Shown: positions 1 to 11,048 of the stretch, piece after piece
Position numbering within the stretch: position 1 is the first letter of the stretch
Layout: each line of letters starts with the position of its first letter
The notes under the pieces: generated by a model
Database searches by the model: none
Told to the model about the DNA's origin: nothing
What the model saw: the letters and a program-made list of their open reading frames with translations, nothing else
NCBI GenBank assembly: GCA_963978545.1
Contig: OZ021727.1
Span: 22,848,943-22,912,942, forward strand
From: Linyphia triangularis
Taxonomy: Eukaryota > Arthropoda > Arachnida > Araneae > Linyphiidae
DNA: 64,000 nucleotides
Direction of reading: 5' to 3'
Translations under genes and position numbers: made by a program

Positions 1-3000
1 AGCAAACGTTTCAACTTGATAAACACTATCAAAATCCAAAATTTCGCGAATGGTTGAACTATTCTCGACAGGAATTTTGCTTGTAACGTCCATTGGACTG
101 AGCAGTTGAACTTCTGAAGATAAATCCAATGGAATAACTTTAGGACTAGAACTTTCAACGATATTAACATTTAAACTTGGTAAATCCACAAACTCAACCC
201 CTAAATCGAGTGATGGTGTGAGGGTTTTAACGGGTTGAATAGTCTCTGTTGATATACTAGGAACATGTGCATAAGTACCATCCAGATATGTACCATGAAC
301 TTCGTAATGGTAGCGGGTGGTTGTATCATTTGCAACTTTTTCACTTACAGATGCAGTTATAAAGCCAGTTGTTAAATCCTCCATGTAATAAGTCGATAAA
401 GGTTGAGCTGTTGGCAATTCTGAAGAAATTGAAACATCTGCGGCTGTTATTGTTCTGGTTGTATAAGTTCCTAAATGGGCATAGGCCCCACCAATGTGCG
501 TGCCGTAAATTTCTGATACAAATAGTAGCGTCGTAGATCCTTCGACTTTGCTTCTTATGACTCTGGAAGATAGCAAACCAGTTTGTCTCGTTCCAGATAA
601 TAAAGTCGCAGTTGTTGTTGAGTGAGGAGGAAGTCTGTAGCGAAAATTCTCGCGAGTAGGGGATAGAGGCTGTGAACTAGTGAAAACTCTTGCCGTTTGA
701 GCGTATGCACCTCCTACAAATATCCCGTGGATTTCAGTGGTGAGATGAACAGCTACAGGACCACGTATTTTTCTTGAAACTATGCTTCGAACAAGTCCAG
801 GCATTCGCGAAGGATTAAACATAAGAGTTGTAGCCGCTTTTTCCATATTCATTTCAGTTATTGGAACAATTTCAGATGACGATTTGGCTTTTTGAGCATA
901 GACACCATTTATATAAGTGCCAAATATTGTAGTAGTGTATTTCGTCATTCGACCATTTCGTTTCGCACTAGAAGTTAGGACAGAAATCATATTCTCTGTT
1001 TCAGACATTGAAGGTTGTAGGTCACTTACAGTGGCTGTTACTTTGGGAATTGCGTATTTTGATGTTTTGGAAATGGTTGAGACTCTTGATGTTTCAGGAT
1101 CTTGAATTGAACTAGAATTTTTATTTAAAGTAAGATAACTAGAGCCAATCGTTTGTGGTAGTTCGGATGATTGCAAAAATTCTAAGTATGCAGCGTAAGC
1201 TTTGCTGAATTGAGCTTCGTTTAAAAAGTCATCTTCTAATTTCCCTAATGCCTTAGTAGCATGTTGTAGTTCCGTAACGGCAGAAATATCGTTCACAGTA
1301 AAGGAACTAACTAAATTATTTTCATTTAGAACTTTTTCGTTACTTTCCTCAACGGTTAGTTTCTGAAATTTACGTGTCATGGGTAAAGCTTCAGCACTTT
1401 CTTCGGTTTCTTTACTCGGAATAGTCTCAAATGACGCATTCATTTCATCAGCTGCTAAAAGCTTTCGATGAATAATATGAGGAGAATTGGTTGCAAAATG
1501 TATATTCTCAATGGATCTCTTAGGTCTGACTTTCATAACTGTCGGCACAATCACATCACTTAGAATTTCAGTCACAGTATGTTCTCTACTTTTTATTATT
1601 GGAGTAGGGCCTCCAAGTTCGGTTGTAAAGTAAGTATACGTCGAATAAAAAGTTACCAAGGATGGGTGAATTTCTGGTGTATGATGAATGATGCTTTGTC
1701 TATTATTTTGTTTGACATCCCTGTAGTTTGAAGCATCTTGAAATTTCCTGGCATCTGCTCTTTTGGGTGGCAGGTAATACGGTTTTTGGTAGCGTGAAGA
1801 TTCTGACCTATTTCTGCATGTTAGGCATCTTGCTTTATTGTTTGGATGCATGTAATTTCGTGAAGTACTAGTTGATGGATCTTGATTACCAACGAATGCT
1901 TTGGTTGGTTGAATATCAGGGTAATACACTGACGAAACCAACTTTGTTGAAGTTTCAATCTCCCGTTTATTTCCTGGCTTCAATAAAGTTTTATAATAAG
2001 TATGAGTTGTGAAATGAGTTACAGGCGTCGCATGAATATCTTTATCTGCAGCATCAAATGTAAATTTTATGTCTCCACCGGAATAAGATGTTCGTGATGG
2101 ATCTACTCTTTGTAATTTATCACTACGTTTCCGTCTGGTAAATTTTAATCTTCCATTTTTAAATACCGATTCCGAACCTAAATCTAAAAAATGATCTTCA
2201 TCTAGTGTTTTTGCTTTATTGCTAATATCACCTACGGAAGAATCTAAACTTAAGAGATTTCGTTTTTGAAATAAAATGTTGTCATAATTGGATACGAATA
2301 CATTATTTGATATTTGTCTCCTACCTCTCCGATAATTCGGACTTCGAGTAGCACTTTGTGAATGAAGTGATGCTACTGTAGGAACTATAACATTCGTTAA
2401 GATCTCAGTTACTGTATGTTCTCTACTTCTTATAGTTGGGGATCCATCTAACAATTCAGTAGTGAAATATGTGTATGTGGAATAGTACGTAACATGAGTA
2501 GGTTTTATTTCAGGTTCTCGATGCACGATAGTATTTGGATTTCGATCTGGTATCCGTCTTAGGTTTGTATATCCAGTATATGCTACCATGTTTGATTTTA
2601 TTACAGGTCCATGATGCGCTATTGTATTTGGATATCTATAAGGCACCCGTGAGTTTTTTTGATAAGTGGATTCCCTAATGACTGGAACACTTGTAAGATA
2701 CGAATGTCTAGCAGGGGATTTTCTATAATTGTCCTCAATCTTTAAAGGACTCGGGTCTTGATAACTTTGTCTTGATGAACTTCGTAAGCATGCTGGGCAT
2801 CTATTTTCAGCAACATTATGTGTATGATAGGATGGTCCTCTAACTTTTGTTGCGAATGATGGCCTGTAAGGTTCACTGTAAGGATACGCGGTATATGTTC
2901 TTGGAATGGCTCTTTCAGGTTGCAAGTCGTATTTTCTTGAAGGTCGTATATTTGATCTGCAATGATCACATTTCTTATAACTTTTTGCATCGTACTGATT

Positions 3001-6000
3001 GACTTCAGATGGTATTCGTCTGTTATTATGTATATTCCTGTTATGGTATCCTGAAGAAGAGTCAGGCAATTGATTATAATAAGTCGAAGCAACAACTTTA
3101 GTGCTTGTCTCTATTTCAATTTTCCCTCCTGGTTTTAAAGCAGTGGCGTAATATGTATAAGTTGTGAAATGTGTTGTTGGTGTTGCGTATGCTGAATGTC
3201 TAACCTCGGCACCTTCAGCCTCTAAATCTTCTCCAGCCACTAAATCTAGAAGATCAAAATTACTAGAACCACTAATCAATATATTTGTTGGTTTAAGACT
3301 TTGAACGTTATCTATGGTGGGCGTTCGTTGTACACTTGATATATCCAATAAATCCGTATTTGCTTCTGTTATAATAGATTCAGAAATTAATGGTGTACTA
3401 ATAATACCTAGTGAGCTTTCAATTTCAACTGCTGATGAATGATAAACTGGAACTATAGACAAATACTCCTTTACCGGCTGTTTAGATTTAAAATCCACCT
3501 CCGAAGTTGTTAGGACAGTTGAACTTATTTCTAAATTCATATTTTCTAAAGCTGGCGTCAGAATAATTTCCTTGTCACCATCTGCAGGTTCTTTTTCATA
3601 ATTGATTTGTCGTTTTGACACTTCTGAATCACTATTGTCCGCCGATAACAAGTCATCAAAGATGCTGGTTGAAGGAGCTATTTTTGTAATTTCTCCTGTC
3701 TTACTACTTGTGTTTATAAATGGAGATGATGAATAAATCTTCTCTTCGAGGCCAATAACCAAAGTTTTGTTATCAGTTTCACTCATTCCACTAGTTAAAA
3801 TTTTACTGGTCATAAAATCTATAACAGCTTTGTTTAAATTTTCGTCGGAAAGAGTCATGTTAGTAGTTGAACTAGTGTTATCTATGGTGGAATATGTGGA
3901 ATTTAATAAATATCGAGACATATTTTTTGACTTGTCAAGGTTAAGTTCAGAGAGGTTGATAGATCCTTCTTCTGTTAAGTTGGTACTAGGATTGACTGAA
4001 GAGGTTATGTTATTGAAATTCACATTCTGAATATCATCTAAGACCAGACTACTCTCTGACAATTCCTGGTGAGTAGTTTTTATCTCCGGAATAACTGTCG
4101 GGGGATAGCCTCTCCCTAAAAAATCACTCGACTTTATAGTTTCATTGAAATCTTCCTTAAAGTCAACTCCTGGAATTGTCGACGTTCCATTCATAAAATT
4201 TGAAGTATCGTTTAGTAAAAGAGTAAAGGCATCTATTGAAAGAGGCATACTAGTTGTTGACGTGGGTAAAGTTTTGTTAAAGTTATCTTCCTCAGATATA
4301 CTCAAAAGTTTTCTCCCTAGAGTCTTAAATGACTTCTTAATTTTTTTTAAAGATAAAACTCCTATTGATCTGGCTCTCCTACTTCTTGGTACATATCCAA
4401 TTGCCCTGGTATTTTGAACGCTTTTCTCCACAGAAGTAACTGTGGGAACTATTACATCAGTTAAAATTTCCGTCACTGTATGCTCTCTGGTTCTGATTAC
4501 AGGAGTTTCACCTCCTAGCTCCGTAGTGAAATAAGTATATGTGGAATAGAAAGTTATACTTGTTGGTTTTATCTCAGTATAAGGATGAACAATACTATTT
4601 GGAAGATTATTAGTATTGATATAAGACTTTTGTTTAGGACGTAATAAACGATTGTTTGCAGTGTTCAATTGGCGTTGTGGTTCATTTCTTTGGTTCTGAA
4701 TCGGATCTCGATTTGCAATTCGTCTCATTTGTCTTCCATCAGCATAAGTACTAGCCCTAGAAAATGTGTGTCTCACCAAATTTCGTCCTTCTCTCCCATT
4801 GTTTAAGGGGACATCCTCCTCACTAATAGCTTCTCTTTTTGATCGGATCCTGTCTCCAAACTTAAGCGTCGGAAGCACTACGTCAGAAAGTATTTCTGTT
4901 ACCGTATGTTCTCTAGTTCTGACCACTGGAGTACCACCACGAGCTAGCTCAGTAGTGGCGTAAGTGTAGGTTGAGAAGTGTGTTGCAGTGCTAGGTTTAA
5001 TACTAGGTTCTAACCTCTCTGATCTTCGGGTGTTGGGAACAGAGGTTCGACCTCTAATTCTGTCGCGTGGTATCTCGTGGGTGTGAGGTCTTTGTCTTTC
5101 ATTCGGTACATACCTAACAGGCGTACCTCTTTGGGCCTCTTCACAAACCGGGCAACCTGGCTCATAATGGGTATCATCGTAATAATCCGGTTCACCGTAA
5201 GCTGTCGTTGCTCGTATGTATGGACGTGTGGGGTTTGGCGTGAGGTTCGTTTCAGTCACGTAATTTGTGTCGACGTGTACTTCCCCTCCTCTTAGTCTTG
5301 TCGTATAGTAGGTGAATGTGGTTCTGTGAGTTATGTAGGGATCTGAATCTCTGTGTGGATGAAGATTATATGGTACGGTTCTGTCAACAGGGCGTACTGC
5401 AACTCTAGTTGGAACAACTCTGACCTGGGTACGCCTATATGTAGTCTCAGGTCTTACGTAGGTAGGAATTGGTGTGACTTTCGTTTCGGTTTCTTCTCTC
5501 GTGTTAACAATAGGAATCCCATCCCTAAACCTGGTCGTGTGGTAAGTGTAAGTTGTTCTGTGGGTGACACTATCTGGCTTGTATAGATTTGGGTCAATGC
5601 GTTGCGAATAACCAGGATTTCGTGTATGTACTACACCAGTATCCAAGTGACCGGGTCTGTGAAAGGTTGGAATGGGTGTTGCATTGATGTCAGTTTCTTT
5701 TCGTGTTTCTACAATTGGGAGGCCATTTCTAAATCTAGTAGTATAGTAAGTGTATGTTGTTTTATGCGTAATATCATGCGGTCTTGCCCCTCCAAGATAA
5801 GGAGCCTCTGTATGGTATTGTGGAGTTTCTGTGTGATAATGTGGATCTTCTATGTGGTCTGGATCATAGTATGTCCCAATATCAAATGGGGAATAACGTC
5901 CAGTTGGAATTGGCGTGACGTTAGTTTCCGTTTCTTTTCGCGTTTCAACAGCTGATGTTCCAGCTCTAAATCGCGTAGTGTAATAAGTAAATGTTGTTTT

Positions 6001-8948
6001 ATGAGTTATCTCACTCGCTCTTCCAACATCGTACGGTACAGTTTCTACATGATACTCATCTCCGTACGGTTTCCCTACTTGTCTGTCATCAATAACTGTG
6101 TGCCTCACGTCACCACCACAACAAGGCCCATCATCAAGTCCATATACTTGACGCTCGGTAGGTTGGATTACAACAGAGTCGACGTGTAGACTGCTCTTAA
6201 TTTCAGTTCCACCTCTCGGTTTCAAAATGGTTGTGAAGTACGTGTAAGTAGTGTAGTGCGTAGTTGGAGTCAAATAAACGCGGGCATCTGTTGAAAGTAT
6301 TCTACCACCTGGCCTCAAGACAGTAACGGATTGATCAACGTCTCTCTTTTTTCTAATTTCTTTTGCAGAATCACTTTCTTTCACTACTTCAGAAACGTCT
6401 GATTCTGTATTTTCAGGAGTTGGAACAGACATGAATTCAAGAATTTCGGACGGATTAATTTCTACGGGAGATGTTGCTATCTGAGCTGACTCGACAAAAG
6501 TTTTGAGTTCTTCGAGACTTAAGCTTGGAAGCAACAAAACTGTAATATCAGAATTTTTTTCTACAGTTGTATCAAAGCTAATATCATCTGAATTTTCAGT
6601 ATTTGAAGACAACTCTTTCCCTGAAATAGAATGTGAAGACATTTCATGTGTAGACTCAGATAAAGAAGAAAGAATTGTAGAAGCTTCAGAAGGAAAGAAA
6701 CTGGCATTTTCTACACTCGTTGCATCTGAAGCTGAATTAGTTTCTGCATTAGAGATAGTGCTTGCTATTCCTAAATATATCATAATATTACTAACTGAGC
6801 TTGGTTCCACGGAGTTTTCTAGCGAAGAAGTGATCATTTGTTTAAATTCGTTGACTGATTCATCCTTCATAATTATATTTGGGACGGTAGTTTCTGAATT
6901 TTCTTCTATATCAGAATTCATTTTCATATTATCTGTATTGCTTACAGATTCAGAAAGAGTTGAATCAGAAGTTTCGGTGGCTGTACTCATTTTGTCCATT
7001 AGCTGAAATTTACTATTATCCAATTCCAATGAACTAGAAATGCTGGCTACGTCAATATTTAAATTATCAATGATTGGAGTAGTGTTTAACTCTGACACAG
7101 TCATAGTGCGTGTATCGGTAATAGGTATCACAGAGTCTTTTGCATTGGATGGAGTATCCGTACTTAGATTTGAAATAAATTCTGTAATTACGTTTGTACT
7201 TTCACTTTCGGAAACTGATTTTGGTTCGGCTTGAAAGTGTATAAGCAAGTCAGTTAACTCTGGAATTTTTAAACTGGTAGACATTTGAGATGAATGATCA
7301 TCACTTGATGCAAAAGTATTGCGAAATTCATATACTGGCGATGGCGAATAATTTTCAGCGTTGCTGCCTAGTGCAGGAATATTTAATATATTTAATGGGT
7401 TTTTCTCCACGTTTTCAGTAAATGGTTTCGCTCTTTCTTCTAACAGAGCAGAAGACAGCACGGAGTCAGAAGTGAATGTAACAGCAGTGTCTTCATTTAA
7501 AAAATTAAATACTGTAGCATTTGTTTCGTTAGTGGTCGTGAAACTTTTAGTGTCTGTTACATTAACAGACTCTACCATTCTCCCCACCAAATTTCGTAGG
7601 AGTAATTCTTCATTATTGTAAACAGATTCGTCATGCGCAGAATATAAATCTGTGTTTAAAACGTCATCATCTATTTTTGAATGAAAATTTGTATTTGGAA
7701 TATCTTCAAAAACTCTCTCTGAAGCATGTACCACAGTATCCACTGTCTCGGTTATCACTGGAATCAGTACATCAGATAGATCTATAGAAGCATTTTCTTC
7801 TGCAGAATTTTCAATTTTGCTTTCGGTGTTTGTTTCGAAAGAAATTACCGGGGTTGGATTTATAGACAGCGTATTTTCAGTATCCGAGTGTGATAAAATA
7901 CCAATCAGAGCATCTAATTTACCAGAACTTTCGCTATCATTTTCTAAATCTGTAGTGACTTGCATACTATTTGTGACATTAGTAGATGGAAACGATGGAG
8001 AAGTATCTTCCAAGTTTATAAGAGACATTTCAATACTGGATGACATGGAACTATAAGTTTCAGATGCTTTTGTTGCAACCGGCATATGATGAGATGAGGT
8101 AGAACTTTCATCGGCAACAGTATAAAATATTTTTGAAGTACTTTGTACTATATGTGCATATATTCCATCGATATAGGTACCCTCAATTATAGTTGTCCAT
8201 TCGGTTGTCCTTCCATTTAAAACATCAGTTCCGGTTGTTGACGTTATTACTCCTGTTCTGTGAGAACTATTTTCAGATACTTCTCTTTTCACTTTGTGAA
8301 GGCCCTTTTCTTTATTGGATTCGCTCGATAGAAGTTTCCTCTTGTGGAAGCCATTTTTGCCATCTTTTTCAATTTTATGCTCTGGAAGAGATTTCTTCTG
8401 AGCTTGCTGAGTGATTTTTACCTGCGAATCGTTGTTGAAAAGGGCCGCAATCTTTTGCATCAAATCTCCGAATGGCTTAGTCTTCTGCTTAGTCATGGTG
8501 AGTGGCTTCTTCTGAAGATCTTCCATCTTTTTTGTGTAAAGATGTTTGCTTGGCAGTTCGTGATCGAATTTTATGACAGTAAAATCTGCGCTTGCCGTTA
8601 GCGAAACCGGCTCGTTAACAGCTGTCTGATATATCTGTCCGGACTTCAACGAGCCATAAAGCTCAATTTCTGTGCCAATCTTATAAGATTTCTTCGAATA
8701 AGTCTGCAAGACCTTTGGATCTTTTATTGCATCAGTACTTTCGAAATTATTCTCTGCCTGTCCGTAGTTTGGATTAGGTTCTAGTAATGAGCCAGTCTGT
8801 AATCTGCTTTGTCTGTCACTCAGAAATTTCGTGTAGCTGTACTGAAAATTGTTGGGCACTTTTCTTGCCATAGATGGGTGCAAAAGGATGTGTAATTCTC
8901 CCGGGTCTTCTGAATTTTCTGAAGTTGTTGAGTCCATCCCAACTTGAT
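1..8948 (-). CDS. Giant exon of a modular extracellular repeat protein (DUF4758-like), partial
   Basis: A single reading frame on the minus strand (codons start at coordinates divisible by 3) stays open in every block I read codon by codon, including the leftmost 1.26 kb and several internal blocks. It runs off the left edge, giving about 2,980 codons. The 5' boundary is an acceptor ending in TATAG just right of 8948; phase 1 joins it to the exon at 12669-12761. Order of parts, counting residues from the exon start: a globular start with GTEIELYGSLKSGQIYQTAV (about 89-108); a lysine-rich linker; a first GTYIDGIYAH module (about 256); a Ser/Thr/Asp/Glu-rich mucin-like stretch (about 280-880); eleven TxTYYTT-type modules (about 890-2440); four more GTYxxGxYAH modules (about 2670-2900). 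No membrane span is seen. It is probably secreted and built for the cell surface or apical matrix. The family name is recalled, not searched; the C-terminus lies outside the window. Confidence 0.9.
240..935 (-). repeat. Four tandem GTYxxGxYAH protein modules
   Basis: In the giant-exon frame four related segments read GTYINGVYAQ (near 900), IHGIFVGGAYAQ (near 720), IYGTHIGGAYAH (near 490) and VHGTYLDGTYAH (near 275). The three leftmost follow a stretch of the form TG[LF]-x-[ST]-x-V. A fifth copy, GTYIDGIYAH, lies far upstream in the protein near 8165, after an RTGVI...NGRTTEWTT segment. The module is therefore about 40 or more residues with a conserved Gly-Tyr core. I recall this pattern from arthropod DUF4758 proteins but did not search. 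Confidence 0.8.
1530..6270 (-). repeat. Eleven T-x-x-T-[FY]-T-Y-[YF]-x-T protein modules
   Basis: Inside the giant exon, a core like THKTTFTYYTTR recurs near 1640, 2010, 2475, 3160, 4540, 4965, 5315, 5550, 5755, 5990 and 6245. What follows each core falls into flavours. Four copies (near 1640, 2475, 4540, 4965) continue as GG-x-P-[VI]-[VI]-x-[TS]-REHTVTEIL[TS]DV. Three (5550, 5755, 5990) continue as RF-R/N-x-G...TR[EK]ETE.NVTPIPT. Two (2010, 3160) continue as LKPG-[GN]-K-[IR]-EIETSTK[LV]V. Copies at 5315 and 6245 are intermediate. The copies are diverged at DNA level, so the expansion is old and kept by selection on the protein. They are regular Thr/Tyr-rich, beta-prone strands. Confidence 0.85.
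6300..8100 (-). other. Ser/Thr/Asp/Glu-rich mucin-like segment of the giant exon
   Basis: Within the giant-exon frame this part reads as low-complexity sequence rich in Ser, Thr, Glu, Asp and Val, with almost no Cys or aromatic residues. It separates the N-terminal globular part from the Tyr-rich repeats. Such composition is typical of O-glycosylated spacers; the glycosylation is inferred. Open frames on the plus strand here (for example around 6503-7006) are complements of this biased coding sequence, not genes. Confidence 0.75.
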
Positions 8949-9840
8949 CTATACTCGACAAGGTGAAAATAGCGTTTTTAATAATTATGAAATGAATAAT
9001 AACAAGCTGGCTGGCTGACCAGATGACAAAAGCGATTATATAGTCTTGCAAAGTCGACAAAGCAACGTCTCGGCTTTTGCTGCTGCATTTAGGCAGAGAC
9101 GGAATTCAGCTGAAAGCATTGTATTAGTCAAAGCATTTGTAAGCATTGTTTTCGAACTGCAGAGAAGTTTATAAGCTTTTTTTTTAAGAAGTTGCGTCTT
9201 CTGCTCCTGAAACATTTCGTAGGCTTCTTTTCGTGGCCCTTTTTGAATACTTTCCTTGCAGTACTTTGAAGGTAGATGATCAAGTTGCTTGGTAACTTTG
9301 AACAATTTTTGTTATTTCTTAAAAGGATTTTAACCTCTTTGTTTCGAATAAAGTCTATATAAATATAATATTTGCAGGATATTGTGTGTTTAGATTGATG
9401 TATTCGTTGTAAATGTTATCTATGCAACTTCAGGTATAAAATTATTTGTGTCATAGTGTGTTTGTAATATGTGAATGCCTAGTGACAATTTCTATAGGGG
9501 TGGGGGAAATGTCGTAAAAAAGTCGTTTTTTCTTTTCTTTTTTTTTCTTTTTTTTTTCTTTCTAAGATTCTATATACAAGAATCTGATTAGTTAGTGCAT
9601 ATCTCAATTAAGGTTAAAAAGGAGAGAAAAAAAAAAGAAAAAAAAAAAAAAAAGTTCGGGATTCATGAAGAAAAAAGTAGCTAATAAGTATTTTTTTTTT
9701 TTCTTTCTTTCTTCCCCCCCCCCCCCACCCCCCCAGTGTATTTAAAAGAATGAGAATTTCACCATTTATGGTAAATATCAATTTCGGTATGAAAAAACTA
9801 AAAAAATATTTTTTTTTTCGGTGTATTATTACACATTAAT

Positions 9841-9934
9841 AATTTGAATTGAAATTATTGCATTTAGTAATTTGCATTGAAATTATTACATTTAGTAATT
9901 TGAATTGAAATTATTACATTTAGTAATTTGAATG
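9841..9934. repeat. 28-bp tandem repeat, about 3.4 copies
   Basis: The unit AATTTGAATTGAAATTATTR plus 8 more bases repeats at 9841, 9869 and 9897, with a partial fourth at 9925. There are only one or two substitutions between copies, so it is a young AT-rich minisatellite in the intron. Confidence 0.9.
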
Positions 9935-10870
9935 TTCCGTTATAGCTAAGCATCGAAATGCAATTGAAAGCATTAGCTGCAAGCCTATACATTGTTGAGC
10001 ACACAGAGCGGAATCAGACACGAGTTAAAGCATACACTGTAAGAATATAAAAAAGCAACATCAAACATCATAGTTATAGGAGAATACAAATATAATATTA
10101 CAAATATAAAATAATATAAACATTTTATTTGTTATTTTAAAATAATAGAATGAAAGAAATAAAACTATTACATATATTCAAAAACTTACTCCGATAAAAT
10201 ATATTTCTTAACATTTGATATACGTGAAATCAAGACATCAATGTAAAATACTCTAATATTACAATTTTACATTTTTTTTTCTTCACAATTTAACTTAATT
10301 TACTTAATTTATTTAAAACTAATTGAATAGTAAATCCTCCCTAAAGAAGTAATAATTTGTTTGATGAATGATTATATGAAAATAAAAAAATTGGTATTTG
10401 TGCATATAAGGTAACTTTTGATTTTATTTTCTTTTATAAAATTTAATACGACGAACTGAAAAGTCTCATTTTCAGGATATGACATTTTTGTTTAGAAACT
10501 ACTCGTTTATCTTATGACATATAGATGGCGCCACAAACTTCATTAATTATTTTTAAATTTTGGTGCTTTCAAGATTATCCTTTTTTTTTCTGATTAGAAA
10601 ATATCACTCTTTTGCTTTAATTGATGCTTTAAAATTATTTGCGCTGATGTAAACTGCAAACAGATAATGTTGTTTTTTTTTTTTTTCAAATGTCAATCAT
10701 TGCAATTAAAACTATTTTTGAACAGCTCATGGCTGTTTATTTATAACGTGCTAAATAATGCAAACTCCAAAGTAACCTAAATAAGTTTATATTATAAACA
10801 TCATTAATTGCTTCATTTTTATGAAAAAGCTTTATTTGCTTAAAATTTTACGATTAATAATGCCAACTGT

Positions 10871-10943
10871 GCCGAAATAGCTCAGTTGGGAGAGCGTTAG
10901 ACTGAAGATCTAAAGGTCCCTGGTTCGATCCCGGGTTTCGGCA
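10871..10943 (+). tRNA. tRNA-Phe (anticodon GAA)
   Basis: A complete 73-nt cloverleaf. The acceptor stem is GCCGAAA paired with TTTCGGC, with discriminator A. The A box is TAGCTCAGTTGG. The anticodon stem-loop is TTAGA-CTGAAGA-TCTAA, giving anticodon GAA, and the B box is GGTTCGATCCC. No intron and no CCA is encoded, as expected for a eukaryotic nuclear tRNA gene. It lies antisense within the intron between 8948 and 12669. No T-run follows it before the next tRNA. Confidence 0.97.
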
Positions 10944-10953
10944 AGAAGAGTTA

Positions 10954-11025
10954 TCCTCGGTAGTATAGTGGTCAGTATCCCCGCCTGTCACGCGGGAGAC
11001 CGGGGTTCGATTCCCCGCCGGGGAG
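10954..11025 (+). tRNA. tRNA-Asp (anticodon GTC)
   Basis: A complete 72-nt cloverleaf. The acceptor stem is TCCTCGG paired with CCGGGGA (one G-T pair), with discriminator G. The A box is TAGTATAGTGG. The anticodon stem-loop is CCCGC-CTGTCAC-GCGGG, giving anticodon GTC, and the B box is GGTTCGATTCC. It closely matches animal tRNA-Asp as I know it. It starts 10 nt after tRNA-Phe on the same strand and is followed by a long T-run. Confidence 0.97.
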
Positions 11026-11032
11026 GCACTAC

Positions 11033-11048
11033 TTTTTTTTTTTTTTTT
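11033..11048 (+). terminator. Pol III terminator-like T16 run
   Basis: An uninterrupted run of 16 T begins 8 nt after the end of tRNA-Asp, the expected place for RNA polymerase III termination. The spacer between tRNA-Phe and tRNA-Asp has no run of four T, so this is the only clear terminator for the pair. Confidence 0.8.

Noticed and set aside
2742..3095. Minus-strand open frame of 117 codons
   Set aside because: It lies inside the giant exon in a different frame, so it is a shadow of the repeat-coding sequence.
3767..8601. Plus-strand open frames of 60-167 codons across the first 8.6 kb (for example 6503-7006)
   Set aside because: They are complements of the minus-strand giant exon; their Ser/Leu-rich products follow from its Thr/Glu-rich codons and show no domain or splice signals.
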